Below the pieces are notes generated by a model. It ran no database searches and was not told the origin of the DNA. It was given only the letters and a program-made list of their open reading frames with translations. This document shows, piece after piece, positions 33,726 through 42,215 of a stretch of 64,000 bases of DNA; position 1 is the first letter of the stretch; each line of letters begins with the position of its first letter. Position numbers and translations under genes: made by a program. The stretch spans positions 1,488,001 through 1,552,000 of the forward strand of contig NC_016887.1 of NCBI RefSeq assembly GCF_000284035.1, given 5' to 3'. The stretch comes from Nocardia cyriacigeorgica GUH-2. Lineage in GTDB: Bacteria > Actinomycetota > Actinomycetes > Mycobacteriales > Mycobacteriaceae.

Positions 33726-35237
33726 ATGAATCGCGCACCGACCACGAACGGTCATTCCGCGGAACCAGTGCGGGCCCGCGGTGGGTATGACGCCTACTTC
33801 GCCCAGCAGGTCGACCTGCCACCGGGAACGGTCACGGGCGTGGGCGGGGCCGGTGTGAACCAGCCGTCCTCTGACACCGCGGACGCGTCGACAACCGCGG
33901 GCGACCAGCGCGCTGCCGCAGCTCAGCCGGGAAGTGCCGCTGCCCCGCAGCAGGTTTCGGCTGCTGGTGCGCCGAGTTCGTTGTCGTTGCCTACCAGCGA
34001 TGCGCCGCCGTCCGCGACGAACCCGGTGGCGGCCACCGAGCAGACCGCTGCCGGCCAGACGCGACCGGTGCCCGAACAGCAACCGCAGCAACAACAGCAG
34101 CAAAGCCGGCAACCACAGCAGCAGCAGAGCCAACAGCAGCAGATGGGGTCGCAGCCGGGCTATCAGCCCGCTCCGTTGCCACAGCCGGCGACCGGCACTG
34201 CCGCGACCCCACCCAACAACTGGGTGCCCGACCGTGTCGAAGTCACCAACGTGGACCAGTCGCGGGTCGAGGTGCTCCCGGTCGCGCTCACCTCGATCGA
34301 GTTGCTGGCCAACATCTCGGCGGCCAACCAGGCGCAACTGCGGTCCAACAGCGGTGTGCGCGGGGCACTGAACAAGGTGGGTTTCCGGCTCGGGCTCTCG
34401 CCGGCCGAGCAGCGCACCGAGGATCGCCGTAGCCGAATCCGGCGCCAGCTCAACAACACCTATCAGATCGCGATGATCAGCGTGAAGGGCGGCGTGGGCC
34501 GCACGACAACGACCGCGACGCTCGGCTCGACCTTCGCCGCGTTGCGCCCGGACCGCGTCGTGGCTATCGACGCCAACCCGGACTTCGGCGACCTGTCCAC
34601 CCGGACGGTGCGCCACCCCTATGGGCTCACGCTGCGCGAACTGGCGCGCGATCCCAATCTGTCCGCCTTCTCGGCGGTGCAGTCCTACACCTCGGTCAAC
34701 GCGTCGAATCTGGCCGTGCTCGCCTCGCCGTGGACCACCGAGGCCAACGAGGCGCTCTCGGGCCAGGAATACGGCACCGGCGTGGAGATCCTGCGCCGCC
34801 ACTACAACCTGCTGCTGGTCGATTGCGGGACCGGTGTGCTGGATTCGGCCACCCGTACGGTGTTGCAGACCAGCGATGCGGTCGTGGTGGTGACCCCGGC
34901 GACCGTCGGCGGCGTGACCGGTGCGGTGGCGACGCTGAACTGGCTGAGCACGCACGGCCTGGACCGGTTGATCGCGAAATCGATGGTCGCCATCGTGCAC
35001 CACCAACCGCTCAAACCGACCGTCGACGTGGAGGCGATCGAGAATCTGTTCGCCACCGCCCAGCGGCCGACGTTCACCCTCCCGTACGACGCCCATCTGG
35101 CCGAGGGCGGTGAAATCGATCTGCGGCTGGTTACCAAGGAGACCAAGCTCGCGTTCGAGGAACTCGCCGCGGCCCTCGCCGACGACTTCCCGACTCATCT
35201 CGCCGGTGATCCCGGCCATCACGGAGGGTGGCGATGA
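33726..35237 (+). CDS. EspI-like MinD/ParA-type ATPase with Gln-rich N-terminus
   Basis: A 503-residue protein starting at the ATG with GGAGAGGA before it; the longer frame overlaps espG. Residues 1-165 are disordered, with a striking Gln-rich tract (about residues 117-142, PQQQQQQ and QQQQ runs) and Pro-rich flanks. The rest is a SIMIBI/MinD-type ATPase with a deviant Walker A, K254-G-G-V-G-R259-T-T, and Walker B-like NLLLVDCGTG. The usual P-loop Lys is Arg, so ATPase activity is doubtful. EspI of ESX-1 is the same kind of protein and modulates secretion with ATP level. Its stop overlaps the eccD start (ATGA). Confidence 0.85.
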   Translation: MNRAPTTNGHSAEPVRARGGYDAYFAQQVDLPPGTVTGVGGAGVNQPSSDTADASTTAGDQRAAAAQPGSAAAPQQVSAAGAPSSLSLPTSDAPPSATNPVAATEQTAAGQTRPVPEQQPQQQQQQSRQPQQQQSQQQQMGSQPGYQPAPLPQPATGTAATPPNNWVPDRVEVTNVDQSRVEVLPVALTSIELLANISAANQAQLRSNSGVRGALNKVGFRLGLSPAEQRTEDRRSRIRRQLNNTYQIAMISVKGGVGRTTTTATLGSTFAALRPDRVVAIDANPDFGDLSTRTVRHPYGLTLRELARDPNLSAFSAVQSYTSVNASNLAVLASPWTTEANEALSGQEYGTGVEILRRHYNLLLVDCGTGVLDSATRTVLQTSDAVVVVTPATVGGVTGAVATLNWLSTHGLDRLIAKSMVAIVHHQPLKPTVDVEAIENLFATAQRPTFTLPYDAHLAEGGEIDLRLVTKETKLAFEELAAALADDFPTHLAGDPGHHGGWR

Positions 35238-36769
35238 CCACTGTTGTTGCGCCGCCGTCGAGTTCGGCTGCGGCCAATGCGGCGCAACCGCCCGCCGAGG
35301 TCGCGCGGGCCCGGATCGCGGTGCTCGTCGGCACGTATCAGGTCGACGTCGTGGTGCCGACGAAGTTCAGCATCGAGACCTTCATCGACGACCTGCTCGT
35401 CGTCCTCGCCGACGCGATAGACGACGAAGACGTCGACTTCACTCCGGCCACCGGCCAGTGGAGTCTCGGCCGCCCGGGGGAGCCGCCGATGCCGCGCTGG
35501 CGCACCCTGGCCGATCACGATGTCGTCGACGGCGCCGTGCTGATGCTGTCGGTGGTGGAATCGGCGGAGGTGTTCACCCCCGTCGTGGAGGACATCACCG
35601 ACGCGCTGGCCATGATCAACGAGCGCGAGTTCGCCGAGTTCGACCCCCGCGCGTCCAGCGTCGTCGGGCTGGCGGCCCTGGGGGCGGGGTCGACCGCGGT
35701 GGCGGCGCTGCTGTCCTGGTCGTGGACCGAGACCGGTTCGGTCTGGTGGTGTGCGCTGCCCGCGTTGCTGCTCGGCCTGATCTGCTGGGGCGCGGCGGTG
35801 CGCTCGCGCGCGCGTGAATCCGCGCCACACATCTGTCTCGGGCTGTCGCTGGCCGCGCTTCCGCTGCTGTTCGCGGGCGCGGCCATGCTGGTGCCGCCCG
35901 AATACGGCGAGCCGGGACCGTTCGCCGCGGCGAATCTCGCGGCGGGCGCGGTGGTCGTCGCGGTCGCGGCCGCGACCATGATCCGGCTGACCGGGCTCGG
36001 GATCGCCACCCTGATGGCGGTGACCGTGATCGGCCTGGCGCTCACCGCGGCCGCGCTGCCGCTGACCTATTCGGATCTGGCGATCCGCCAGGTATCCAGC
36101 GGGGCGGTGTTCGTCGGCCTGATCCTGCTGACGCTGGCTCCGCGTATCGCCGTGGTGATCGCCCGCATCCGCCCACCGGACCTGCCGGACCCGGGCAACG
36201 AGGTCGCGCCCTCGACGTTGACCGGGATCTTCGACGCCGAATCCGGCGGTGACGGCGAGCAGGACCGGGTCGAGGAGTCCGACCGGCGTGATGCCTCCAC
36301 CGGCATCGAAAGCCGGGCCCGGCTCGCGGTGACCAGCCTGCGTGGCCTGATCGTCGCGATCTCCACGCTGCTGGCCGTGTCCGCGGTGATCACCGCGGCG
36401 GTGAGCCCCGGGGGTATCCGGGAGATCGTGCTCGCGGGTGCGGTTGCCGTTGTGCTGGTGCTGCGTTCGCGCTGGTATCCGGATCTGGTGCAGGCGATCG
36501 CGCTGGTGACCGCAGCGGCGGTGACGGTGGCCGGTGTCGGCTGGGTGCTGGTCGGTGCGTATGAGACGGCGCCGGCGCGGCTGGTCGTCGTCGCGGTGAT
36601 CGCCGTGCTCGCGACCGTCGCCTGCGTTGCGGCGGTGCGGATGCCGGGCAAGCGACTGTCCCCGCCGACCCGTCGCGTCATCGATCTCATCGAGTACGCC
36701 CACATCCTGGTCGTGCCGATCATCGCCTTCTGGATCATGGGCATCTACACCGCCATGCGGGAGCTCTGA
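35234..36769 (+). CDS. eccD: EccD, polytopic ESX channel subunit
   Basis: A 511-residue protein from the ATG overlapping the espI-like stop, with GGAGGG just upstream; a GTG two codons earlier is possible. Residues 25-125 are the ubiquitin-like cytosolic domain (ARIAVLVGTYQVDVVVPTK, PRWRTLADHDVVDGAVLML). About eleven membrane helices follow from residue 145 to the end, interrupted by a charged loop near residues 325-365. EccD forms the membrane vestibule of ESX. The stop overlaps the mycP start (TGATG). Confidence 0.95.
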   Translation: MTTVVAPPSSSAAANAAQPPAEVARARIAVLVGTYQVDVVVPTKFSIETFIDDLLVVLADAIDDEDVDFTPATGQWSLGRPGEPPMPRWRTLADHDVVDGAVLMLSVVESAEVFTPVVEDITDALAMINEREFAEFDPRASSVVGLAALGAGSTAVAALLSWSWTETGSVWWCALPALLLGLICWGAAVRSRARESAPHICLGLSLAALPLLFAGAAMLVPPEYGEPGPFAAANLAAGAVVVAVAAATMIRLTGLGIATLMAVTVIGLALTAAALPLTYSDLAIRQVSSGAVFVGLILLTLAPRIAVVIARIRPPDLPDPGNEVAPSTLTGIFDAESGGDGEQDRVEESDRRDASTGIESRARLAVTSLRGLIVAISTLLAVSAVITAAVSPGGIREIVLAGAVAVVLVLRSRWYPDLVQAIALVTAAAVTVAGVGWVLVGAYETAPARLVVVAVIAVLATVACVAAVRMPGKRLSPPTRRVIDLIEYAHILVVPIIAFWIMGIYTAMREL

Positions 36770-38124
36770 TGCGGGTCGGACGCGTCGCGGTGGCGGCGCT
36801 CTCCGGGCTGCTGCTGGCCATCGGGTGCGGGCCCGCCGCGGCCGTGGCGCCGCCGGAGGTGATCGTCGGCCCGCCGCCACCCGACGATCCGCCGGGCCCG
36901 GAATTCCCCACCAAGCAGGACAAGGCGTGCCTGGCCACCGGTGTGATGCCCGACAGCGATCTGTCGCAGGTGCCGCCGCCGGATCTGGCGCTGGATCTCG
37001 AGCGTGCGCGTGCGTTGAGCCGGGGTGCGGGCGTGACCGTCGCCGTCATCGACACGGGGGTGCAACCGAATCCGCGCCTGCCCAATCTGGTCGGCGGTGG
37101 GGACTATGTCACCGCCGGCGGCGACGGCCTGTCCGACTGCGATGCACACGGCACCCTGGTCGCCGGAATCATCGGCGCCACAGCCGATCCGGCCGACGGG
37201 TTCGCCGGGGTGGCGCCGGACGCACGCATCATCTCCATTCGCTACCGGTCGGGAGCCTTCCGGGCCGAACGACCGGCCGGCGATCAGACCGCCCAGAAGA
37301 CCACGGACATGCGCTCGCTCGCGCGCGCCATCACCCGGGCGGCGAATCTCGGTGCGGGCGTGATCACCGTGTCGCTGCCGGTCTGTGTGCCCGTCGACGA
37401 GCCCGCCGACCACGCGATGATGGCCGCGGCCGTCGGCTACGCGACCCATGTGAAGGGCGCGCTGATCGTGGCCGGAGCGGGCAACACCGGTGCGAACGGC
37501 TGCCGCCAGAACCCGCCCATCGACCCGGGACGGCCCACCGACGAACGGAACTGGCGCGACGTCGCGACCATCTCGACGCCGGGCTGGTACGCCCCGACCG
37601 TCCTGACGGTCGGGTTCACCACCGCCAGCGGCACACCCATGCCGGATTCGCTGAACGGCCCGTGGGTGTCGGTGGCCGCGCCGGGGACCGGCATCGAATC
37701 ACTCGGACCCGGTGGGGCCGGGCTCATCAATGGTGTCGGTGAGCAGGGCAAGCTGGTGCCGGTGGCGGGTGCCTCGTTCGCCGCCGCCTACGTCAGTGGT
37801 GTGGCAGCCCTGCTGCGCTCGCGTTTTCCCAATGAGACCCCGGCCGAGATCGCGGCCCGCTTGCAGGCCAGTGCGCACGAACCCGCACGCGGGATCGATA
37901 ACGCGGTCGGCGCGGGCATCATCGACCCCGCCGCCGCCCTTGCCTACCGCACACCGCCGAAGCCACCGCAGGGCCTGTTCGCCTCGGCGGCCTTGGAGAT
38001 CCCGCCGCCACCACGGGCCGATGACACGCGCCCGGCGGTGACCGCCACGATCGTCATCCTCGCCGCGGCCATCCTCGGCGCGGGCGCGACCTACGCCGGC
38101 AATGCCATCCGGAGGCGGCGGTGA
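36769..38124 (+). CDS. mycP: MycP, subtilisin-like mycosin protease of ESX
   Basis: A 451-residue exported serine protease. An N-terminal signal sequence (residues 6-25) is followed by the short N-terminal extension. The catalytic triad is visible: D95 (AVIDTGV), H127 (DAHGT) and S336 (GASFAAAYVSG), with the oxyanion N239 in GAGNTG. A C-terminal membrane helix (about residues 425-445) with a basic stop anchors it. Cysteine pairs near 53/124 and 206/245 may form disulphides. MycP stabilises the ESX complex and processes substrates. It overlaps eccD upstream and eccE downstream (GTGA). Confidence 0.96.
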   Translation: MRVGRVAVAALSGLLLAIGCGPAAAVAPPEVIVGPPPPDDPPGPEFPTKQDKACLATGVMPDSDLSQVPPPDLALDLERARALSRGAGVTVAVIDTGVQPNPRLPNLVGGGDYVTAGGDGLSDCDAHGTLVAGIIGATADPADGFAGVAPDARIISIRYRSGAFRAERPAGDQTAQKTTDMRSLARAITRAANLGAGVITVSLPVCVPVDEPADHAMMAAAVGYATHVKGALIVAGAGNTGANGCRQNPPIDPGRPTDERNWRDVATISTPGWYAPTVLTVGFTTASGTPMPDSLNGPWVSVAAPGTGIESLGPGGAGLINGVGEQGKLVPVAGASFAAAYVSGVAALLRSRFPNETPAEIAARLQASAHEPARGIDNAVGAGIIDPAAALAYRTPPKPPQGLFASAALEIPPPPRADDTRPAVTATIVILAAAILGAGATYAGNAIRRRR

Positions 38125-39833
38125 GGTTTCCGAGTGTGCGCGTCGGCGGTGCCGAACGCGTCCCGTTCGCCGTGCTGGCGGTCGGCGGCAGTCCTTTCCT
38201 GGTGACGTTGTCGGCGCATACGCCGTGGTGGGCCGGCGCGGCCGTGGTCACGGTGCTGCTGGTGACGGTGACCGTGCGGGTCAACGGCCGCACCACGGTG
38301 CGCTGGTTGCTCGACTGGGTGGAGTATCGGTCCGGCCGGGCCGCGCGAGCGCGCCTGCTGGCCGAGCCGCCGGACATCGCGGACGTGACGACCAAGAGCG
38401 GGGCCTGCGGGGTGCGCCGGTCGGGCAACATCTTGGTCGCGATGATCCAGCTGGCCCCCGATCTGGACCTGCCGACTGTCATCGCCGATACCTCGATCTA
38501 CACCGAGGACACGGTGCCGGTGGATGCCCTGGTGCCGCTGCTGGATCACTACGGCATCCAGGTCGATATCGACATCGTCACCACCGGCCAGCGGGTGCGC
38601 CCGACCGGCAGCTACAGCATGCTCTACGACCAGCTGATCGGCTCCCATCCGGTGGTCGGCGACCGGCTGACCTGGCTGGTGGTGCGGCTGGATCAGGAGC
38701 GGAACCTGCGGGTGCTGAACCGGCGCGGACCATGCGAGGTGGTGGCACCGAAGGCGCTGGCCGCCGCGGCACATCGGATCGCGGGCCGGCTGCGCGAGCG
38801 CGGCATCCAAGCGCACGCCCTGCCCGCGGCCGCCTTGCGCGAGGCCACCCGGTTGTTGCACGCGGGCGTGGAGTTGCCGGATCTGCGGGAGACGTGGACG
38901 CGGCTGGAATCCTCCGCGCCCGGGCGCTGCGTCACCAGCTTCGTCATCGACTGGAACCGGCTCGACGGCGCCGGGCTCGACGACTGCTGGTCCTGGAACA
39001 GTGGCCGCACGACCCTGGTGGTGAGCTTGACCGCCGAGCGTGGGCCTCGAGCCCTGGTGCGGTTCATCGGGCCCGCGGTGGAGGCCAAGGACCTGCCCGA
39101 CTATCTGAACCTGATCTCCGGTCGTCAGGCGAGTGCGCTGCTGGCGACACTGCCTGCCGAGCTGTCGGTCGACGTGCTGCCGCCCGACGAAACCGGCAGC
39201 GATACCACCACGCTGGAACAGCTGTGGGAGCTGCCGATCGCTATCGGTCCCAACGGTCAGATCCTCGGCGCGGTCAGTGGTCAGCCCCGGCATACGCTGG
39301 CGCTGCCGCTGTTCGATCCGGCGCGCTACAACCCGCGTCGCCGTTCGGTCGATGTGCGGGCGCAACTGTCGGTGGCACAGCAGATCCTGTTGCGCGCGAC
39401 GGTGGTCGGGGCGGAGGTGGAGATCCACACCAGCCGCCCGCAACGCTGGCGGCAGCTGGTCTCGGCGGTCGGCGATCCGTCGACGCTGCGGCTGGCCGAT
39501 AGCCAGAACCACGAAAACGGCTCCGGTGCGGCCTCTTCGGCGACGATCGCGGTCTTCGACCAGGTCCCCGCCCACGCGTCGGCGGCACAGACTACCGTGA
39601 CGATCTCCGATCCGGGGGCGCCGCGCCGGCGGGCCGCGGATCTGGCGATCGATCAGGTCAGTGCCACGGCCGTGGACGTCAGCATTCCGATGCGCCGGGT
39701 GCGGGTGGATCTGATCGAGCCGCGCGGGGAGACCCGCTACCTCGATGCCGCCGACCGGCCCGCACCGGCCGGTGCGCCCGCGGGTGCGGAGGTGGCGTTG
39801 CTCGCACCACCCGGTGGCCGTCGTGTCGGCTGA
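38121..39833 (+). CDS. eccE: EccE, ESX membrane-complex subunit
   Basis: A 570-residue protein from a GTG with GGAGG five bases upstream. Two N-terminal membrane helices lie at about residues 16-55, followed by a large soluble domain whose order (GVRRSGNILVAMIQL, VDIDIVTTGQRV, LTWLVVRLDQE) matches EccE. It completes the membrane complex at its periphery. The C-terminal third is more divergent. The gene closes the strictly overlapping eccD-mycP-eccE run. Confidence 0.93.
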   Translation: MRFPSVRVGGAERVPFAVLAVGGSPFLVTLSAHTPWWAGAAVVTVLLVTVTVRVNGRTTVRWLLDWVEYRSGRAARARLLAEPPDIADVTTKSGACGVRRSGNILVAMIQLAPDLDLPTVIADTSIYTEDTVPVDALVPLLDHYGIQVDIDIVTTGQRVRPTGSYSMLYDQLIGSHPVVGDRLTWLVVRLDQERNLRVLNRRGPCEVVAPKALAAAAHRIAGRLRERGIQAHALPAAALREATRLLHAGVELPDLRETWTRLESSAPGRCVTSFVIDWNRLDGAGLDDCWSWNSGRTTLVVSLTAERGPRALVRFIGPAVEAKDLPDYLNLISGRQASALLATLPAELSVDVLPPDETGSDTTTLEQLWELPIAIGPNGQILGAVSGQPRHTLALPLFDPARYNPRRRSVDVRAQLSVAQQILLRATVVGAEVEIHTSRPQRWRQLVSAVGDPSTLRLADSQNHENGSGAASSATIAVFDQVPAHASAAQTTVTISDPGAPRRRAADLAIDQVSATAVDVSIPMRRVRVDLIEPRGETRYLDAADRPAPAGAPAGAEVALLAPPGGRRVG

Positions 39834-39836
39834 CGC

Positions 39837-40196
39837 ATGGAGACGGTAGGGTCGAAGATCGTGGCAGCGGACTCCCGGTCGGATGTCGAATCCTCCCCTC
39901 AAACCGACGACGCGGACGAACTCACCCCGAGACAGTCCGCGGCGGCGATATTTTCCAGCAAACTGTCGGAGCTGATCGCCGAATCGGTGGTCTCCACCGA
40001 CGACGGATCCACGCGCTCGCTGACGCTGTACTCGCTCGCGCAGCATCTCGAACTGGCCTACCCGGATGTGCCGGTGTCCCAATCGGGGCTGTACCGGCTC
40101 ATCCACGGCCAGGCCATTCCGCGGCTGGATCTGATCATCGCGCTGGCCCGGGTATTCGACGTTCCGCCTGAGTATTTCGTCACCGCCGACAAGTAG
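39837..40196 (+). CDS. EspR-like helix-turn-helix regulator
   Basis: A 119-residue protein three bases after eccE. The ATG start has little upstream signal; a GTG at 39861 with GGTAGGG before it would give a 111-residue form. The core FSSKLSELIAES... SLAQHLELAYPDVPVSQSGLYRLIHGQAIPRLDLIIALARVFDVPPEYF is an XRE-type helix-turn-helix in the same arrangement as EspR of mycobacteria, with recognition helix near SQSGLYRLIHG. EspR is a nucleoid-associated regulator of ESX-1. Being the last gene of the core operon, it could control its own locus, and it is one candidate binder of motif A (inference). Confidence 0.8.
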   Translation: METVGSKIVAADSRSDVESSPQTDDADELTPRQSAAAIFSSKLSELIAESVVSTDDGSTRSLTLYSLAQHLELAYPDVPVSQSGLYRLIHGQAIPRLDLIIALARVFDVPPEYFVTADK

Positions 40197-40214
40197 CCGC
40201 GCCCGTGCGGGCTG

Positions 40215-40230
40215 TTCTCGGTGCCGGGAA
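40215..40230. promoter_or_regulatory. Motif A operator candidate
   Basis: TTCTCGGTGCCGGGAA keeps the dyad with one mismatch and is directly followed by TAGCAT, a possible -10 element, 44 bases before the 40275 gene. Confidence 0.4.
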
Positions 40231-40274
40231 TAGCATCGGCTCCGCGGGGCCGGGTCCGGCGATACCATCCGAGC

Positions 40275-41333
40275 ATGCCCGCCGAGGACCAGGGAGATGT
40301 CTTCCTTCGTAACCGCGGCGCGGTGCTGGATGCCCTGCTGTCCGATCCCGCGCTCGGGTCATCCGGCGGCGGTACGGTCGCCGGCCGTCCGGCATCGGCC
40401 GCGGCACCCGGTCATGAACCCGACCCCGAACTCATGGCGTCGATCGCCGCATCGGCGGCAGCGGCGAGTCCGAGCTCATCCCCGCCGCGTCGACGCGAGT
40501 CCAGCGCGAGTGAGCGCATCAACGCGCTGCTGAGCGGCCAGTCCCCGGACTCGGGTACGCATTCGTCGCTGGGCTCGGAATACGCGGGCGTGCCCGCCTC
40601 CCGGCTGCGCGAGGCGGCCGCCGACGACCCGCCGCGCACCGAGACTTCCTCGGGCGCGCAGCGACTACCGGACCAGCCGGGCCGTCGCGGCGGCCCCGAG
40701 CAACTCGCCCGCGACCTGGCGACCCAGCTGCGCAAACCGAAAGTGGCGCTCGGTGTGGCCGCGGCGCTGGCGGTGCTGCTGGTGTTCATCCTGGTCGTGA
40801 CCGGTGGTGAGGACAAGCAGCCGGACCAGCTCCAGGTCCTGACCCAGCCCGCGCCCACCGAGCCCGCACCCGCGCCGCCGGGGCCCGAGCCGGGCAGCGT
40901 CATCGTGCCGGAATCGGCGAAGTCGCAGTGCCCGCCCGGTGGGACCGACGCCATGGACGCCTTCTCCGGGGAACCCGGCAAGGCCTGGTCCTGTGCGCGG
41001 GCCTATCAGGTCGACGGCCAGATCATGCGTATCGACCTGGGCAAGACCTACGAGATCGAATCGATCGCGATCGTGCCGGGCTGGGACCATGTGGGCACCG
41101 ACGGCGTGGACCAGTGGGCGAAATACCGTACGGTGAGCCGGGTTTCCTACCAGTTCGACGACAAGGACGACACCGTCTACACCCAGGAAACCCTGGACCA
41201 GCGCACGCTGGTGGAAACCCGGATCGAACCGCCGGTGCAGGCCTCCGAGATCGTGCTGACCGTCCTCGAATCCAATGGTTCGTCCTCGGTCAACACCACC
41301 GCGATCTCCTCCATCGTCATCACCGGGCGGTGA
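40275..41333 (+). CDS. Membrane protein with discoidin-like extracytoplasmic domain
   Basis: A 352-residue protein; the ATG giving MPAEDQG is used, as the longer frame extends into the gap. Residues 1-150 are disordered and cytosolic, with AS- and ER-rich stretches. One membrane helix lies at about residues 158-180, then a Pro-rich linker. The last 145 residues form a beta-rich domain with a cysteine pair (near 216 and 238), YEIESIAIVPGWDHVG and IVLTVLESNGSSSVNTTAISSI, the pattern of F5/8 type C (discoidin) domains that bind glycans. It could bind wall polysaccharide beside the ESX channel. The family call is from pattern only. Confidence 0.65.
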   Translation: MPAEDQGDVFLRNRGAVLDALLSDPALGSSGGGTVAGRPASAAAPGHEPDPELMASIAASAAAASPSSSPPRRRESSASERINALLSGQSPDSGTHSSLGSEYAGVPASRLREAAADDPPRTETSSGAQRLPDQPGRRGGPEQLARDLATQLRKPKVALGVAAALAVLLVFILVVTGGEDKQPDQLQVLTQPAPTEPAPAPPGPEPGSVIVPESAKSQCPPGGTDAMDAFSGEPGKAWSCARAYQVDGQIMRIDLGKTYEIESIAIVPGWDHVGTDGVDQWAKYRTVSRVSYQFDDKDDTVYTQETLDQRTLVETRIEPPVQASEIVLTVLESNGSSSVNTTAISSIVITGR

Positions 41334-41343
41334 GAGTGCCACC

Positions 41344-42087
41344 GTGGTCGCGCTGATCTGTCAGTACTGCTCGCACCGCGATAGCGGCGGGCACGCCACC
41401 TGCCCCAACTGCGGGGCACCGCTGTCCGCACCCGCCACCCCGGCCCAGCCCGCCGTGCAACCACCGGCGTCCGCGGATCCGAGTGCGCGGGCGTTGATCG
41501 GGAGCACGCTGCGCAAGGTCGGCGAGATCGTCCGGGACGACGCAGCAGCAGTGCGCAAGGACGCGGCAGCGGTCGAACACGCGGTCCATACACCGCATCC
41601 GCGCTGGCAGTGGCAGGCGGCCGGCGGTGCGATCGTGGTGCTGCTGGTGCTCGGGTTCCTGCTGGTCCGTTCGTGCTCGGTGTCGATCTCGCCGCCCGCG
41701 GGCGTGCCCTTCGGCTCGGCGGTCACGGTGCTGCCCGCCCCGCTGCGCGCCGCCGCCACGTGTCAGCCGATGGCGGAGTCGGCGACGCCGGTCGAACGAT
41801 GCGTGATCGGGACGAAGCATCCGATGCTGGCCGGTGCGATCACCTCGGGCCGGGATCTGGTCTTCCACGCCCGGCTGGTCCCACGGCCACGGTTGAACGA
41901 GACTGTCGGCCAATGGCGTTCGGCCGGCGCGACGGTGATCGCGGACGGCGCCGTGTTCGCCGCCGTGAGTGCCTCGGCCGCGGTGCAATACGCGAACCCG
42001 AGTACCGGATTGCTGCTCGACAGCGGCACATTCGCCGGTACGACGGGGGCGCGGGAGTTCCTGGAGCGCGCGGGACTGCTCTCGTGA
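41344..42087 (+). CDS. Zinc-ribbon membrane protein of the ESX cluster
   Basis: A 247-residue protein from a GTG ten bases after the previous stop. The N-terminus holds a zinc ribbon (CQYCSHRDSGGHATCPNCG), then a Pro/Ala linker, a helical DDAAAVRKDAAAVEHAV stretch and a membrane helix at about residues 97-115. The exported C-terminal domain of about 130 residues has two cysteines and no recognised family. The pairing of a membrane protein carrying a cytosolic zinc ribbon with a discoidin-like protein behind eccE and the regulator suggests ESX accessory factors. Confidence 0.65.
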   Translation: MVALICQYCSHRDSGGHATCPNCGAPLSAPATPAQPAVQPPASADPSARALIGSTLRKVGEIVRDDAAAVRKDAAAVEHAVHTPHPRWQWQAAGGAIVVLLVLGFLLVRSCSVSISPPAGVPFGSAVTVLPAPLRAAATCQPMAESATPVERCVIGTKHPMLAGAITSGRDLVFHARLVPRPRLNETVGQWRSAGATVIADGAVFAAVSASAAVQYANPSTGLLLDSGTFAGTTGAREFLERAGLLS

Positions 42088-42129
42088 ACTCGCCGCGCGC
42101 GAACCACGAGCTATAAATCTGCATTTAAT

Positions 42130-42149
42130 GTACCGTTAAATAGCGGTAC
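42130..42149. promoter_or_regulatory. Motif B operator candidate before gdh
   Basis: GTACCGTTAAATAGCGGTAC, a 20-bp near-perfect dyad flanked by AAT and GTT, which extends the symmetry to 26 bp. TATTAA lies 11 bases downstream as a possible -10, so the right half-site would overlap the -35 region. It is 66 bases before the gdh start, in the AT-richest gap of this part. Confidence 0.65.
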
Positions 42150-42215
42150 GTTGAACAACGTATTAATCTCTACTCGGTACCCCACCCCGACGATGGCGGA
42201 AGGCGCAGGTCAACG

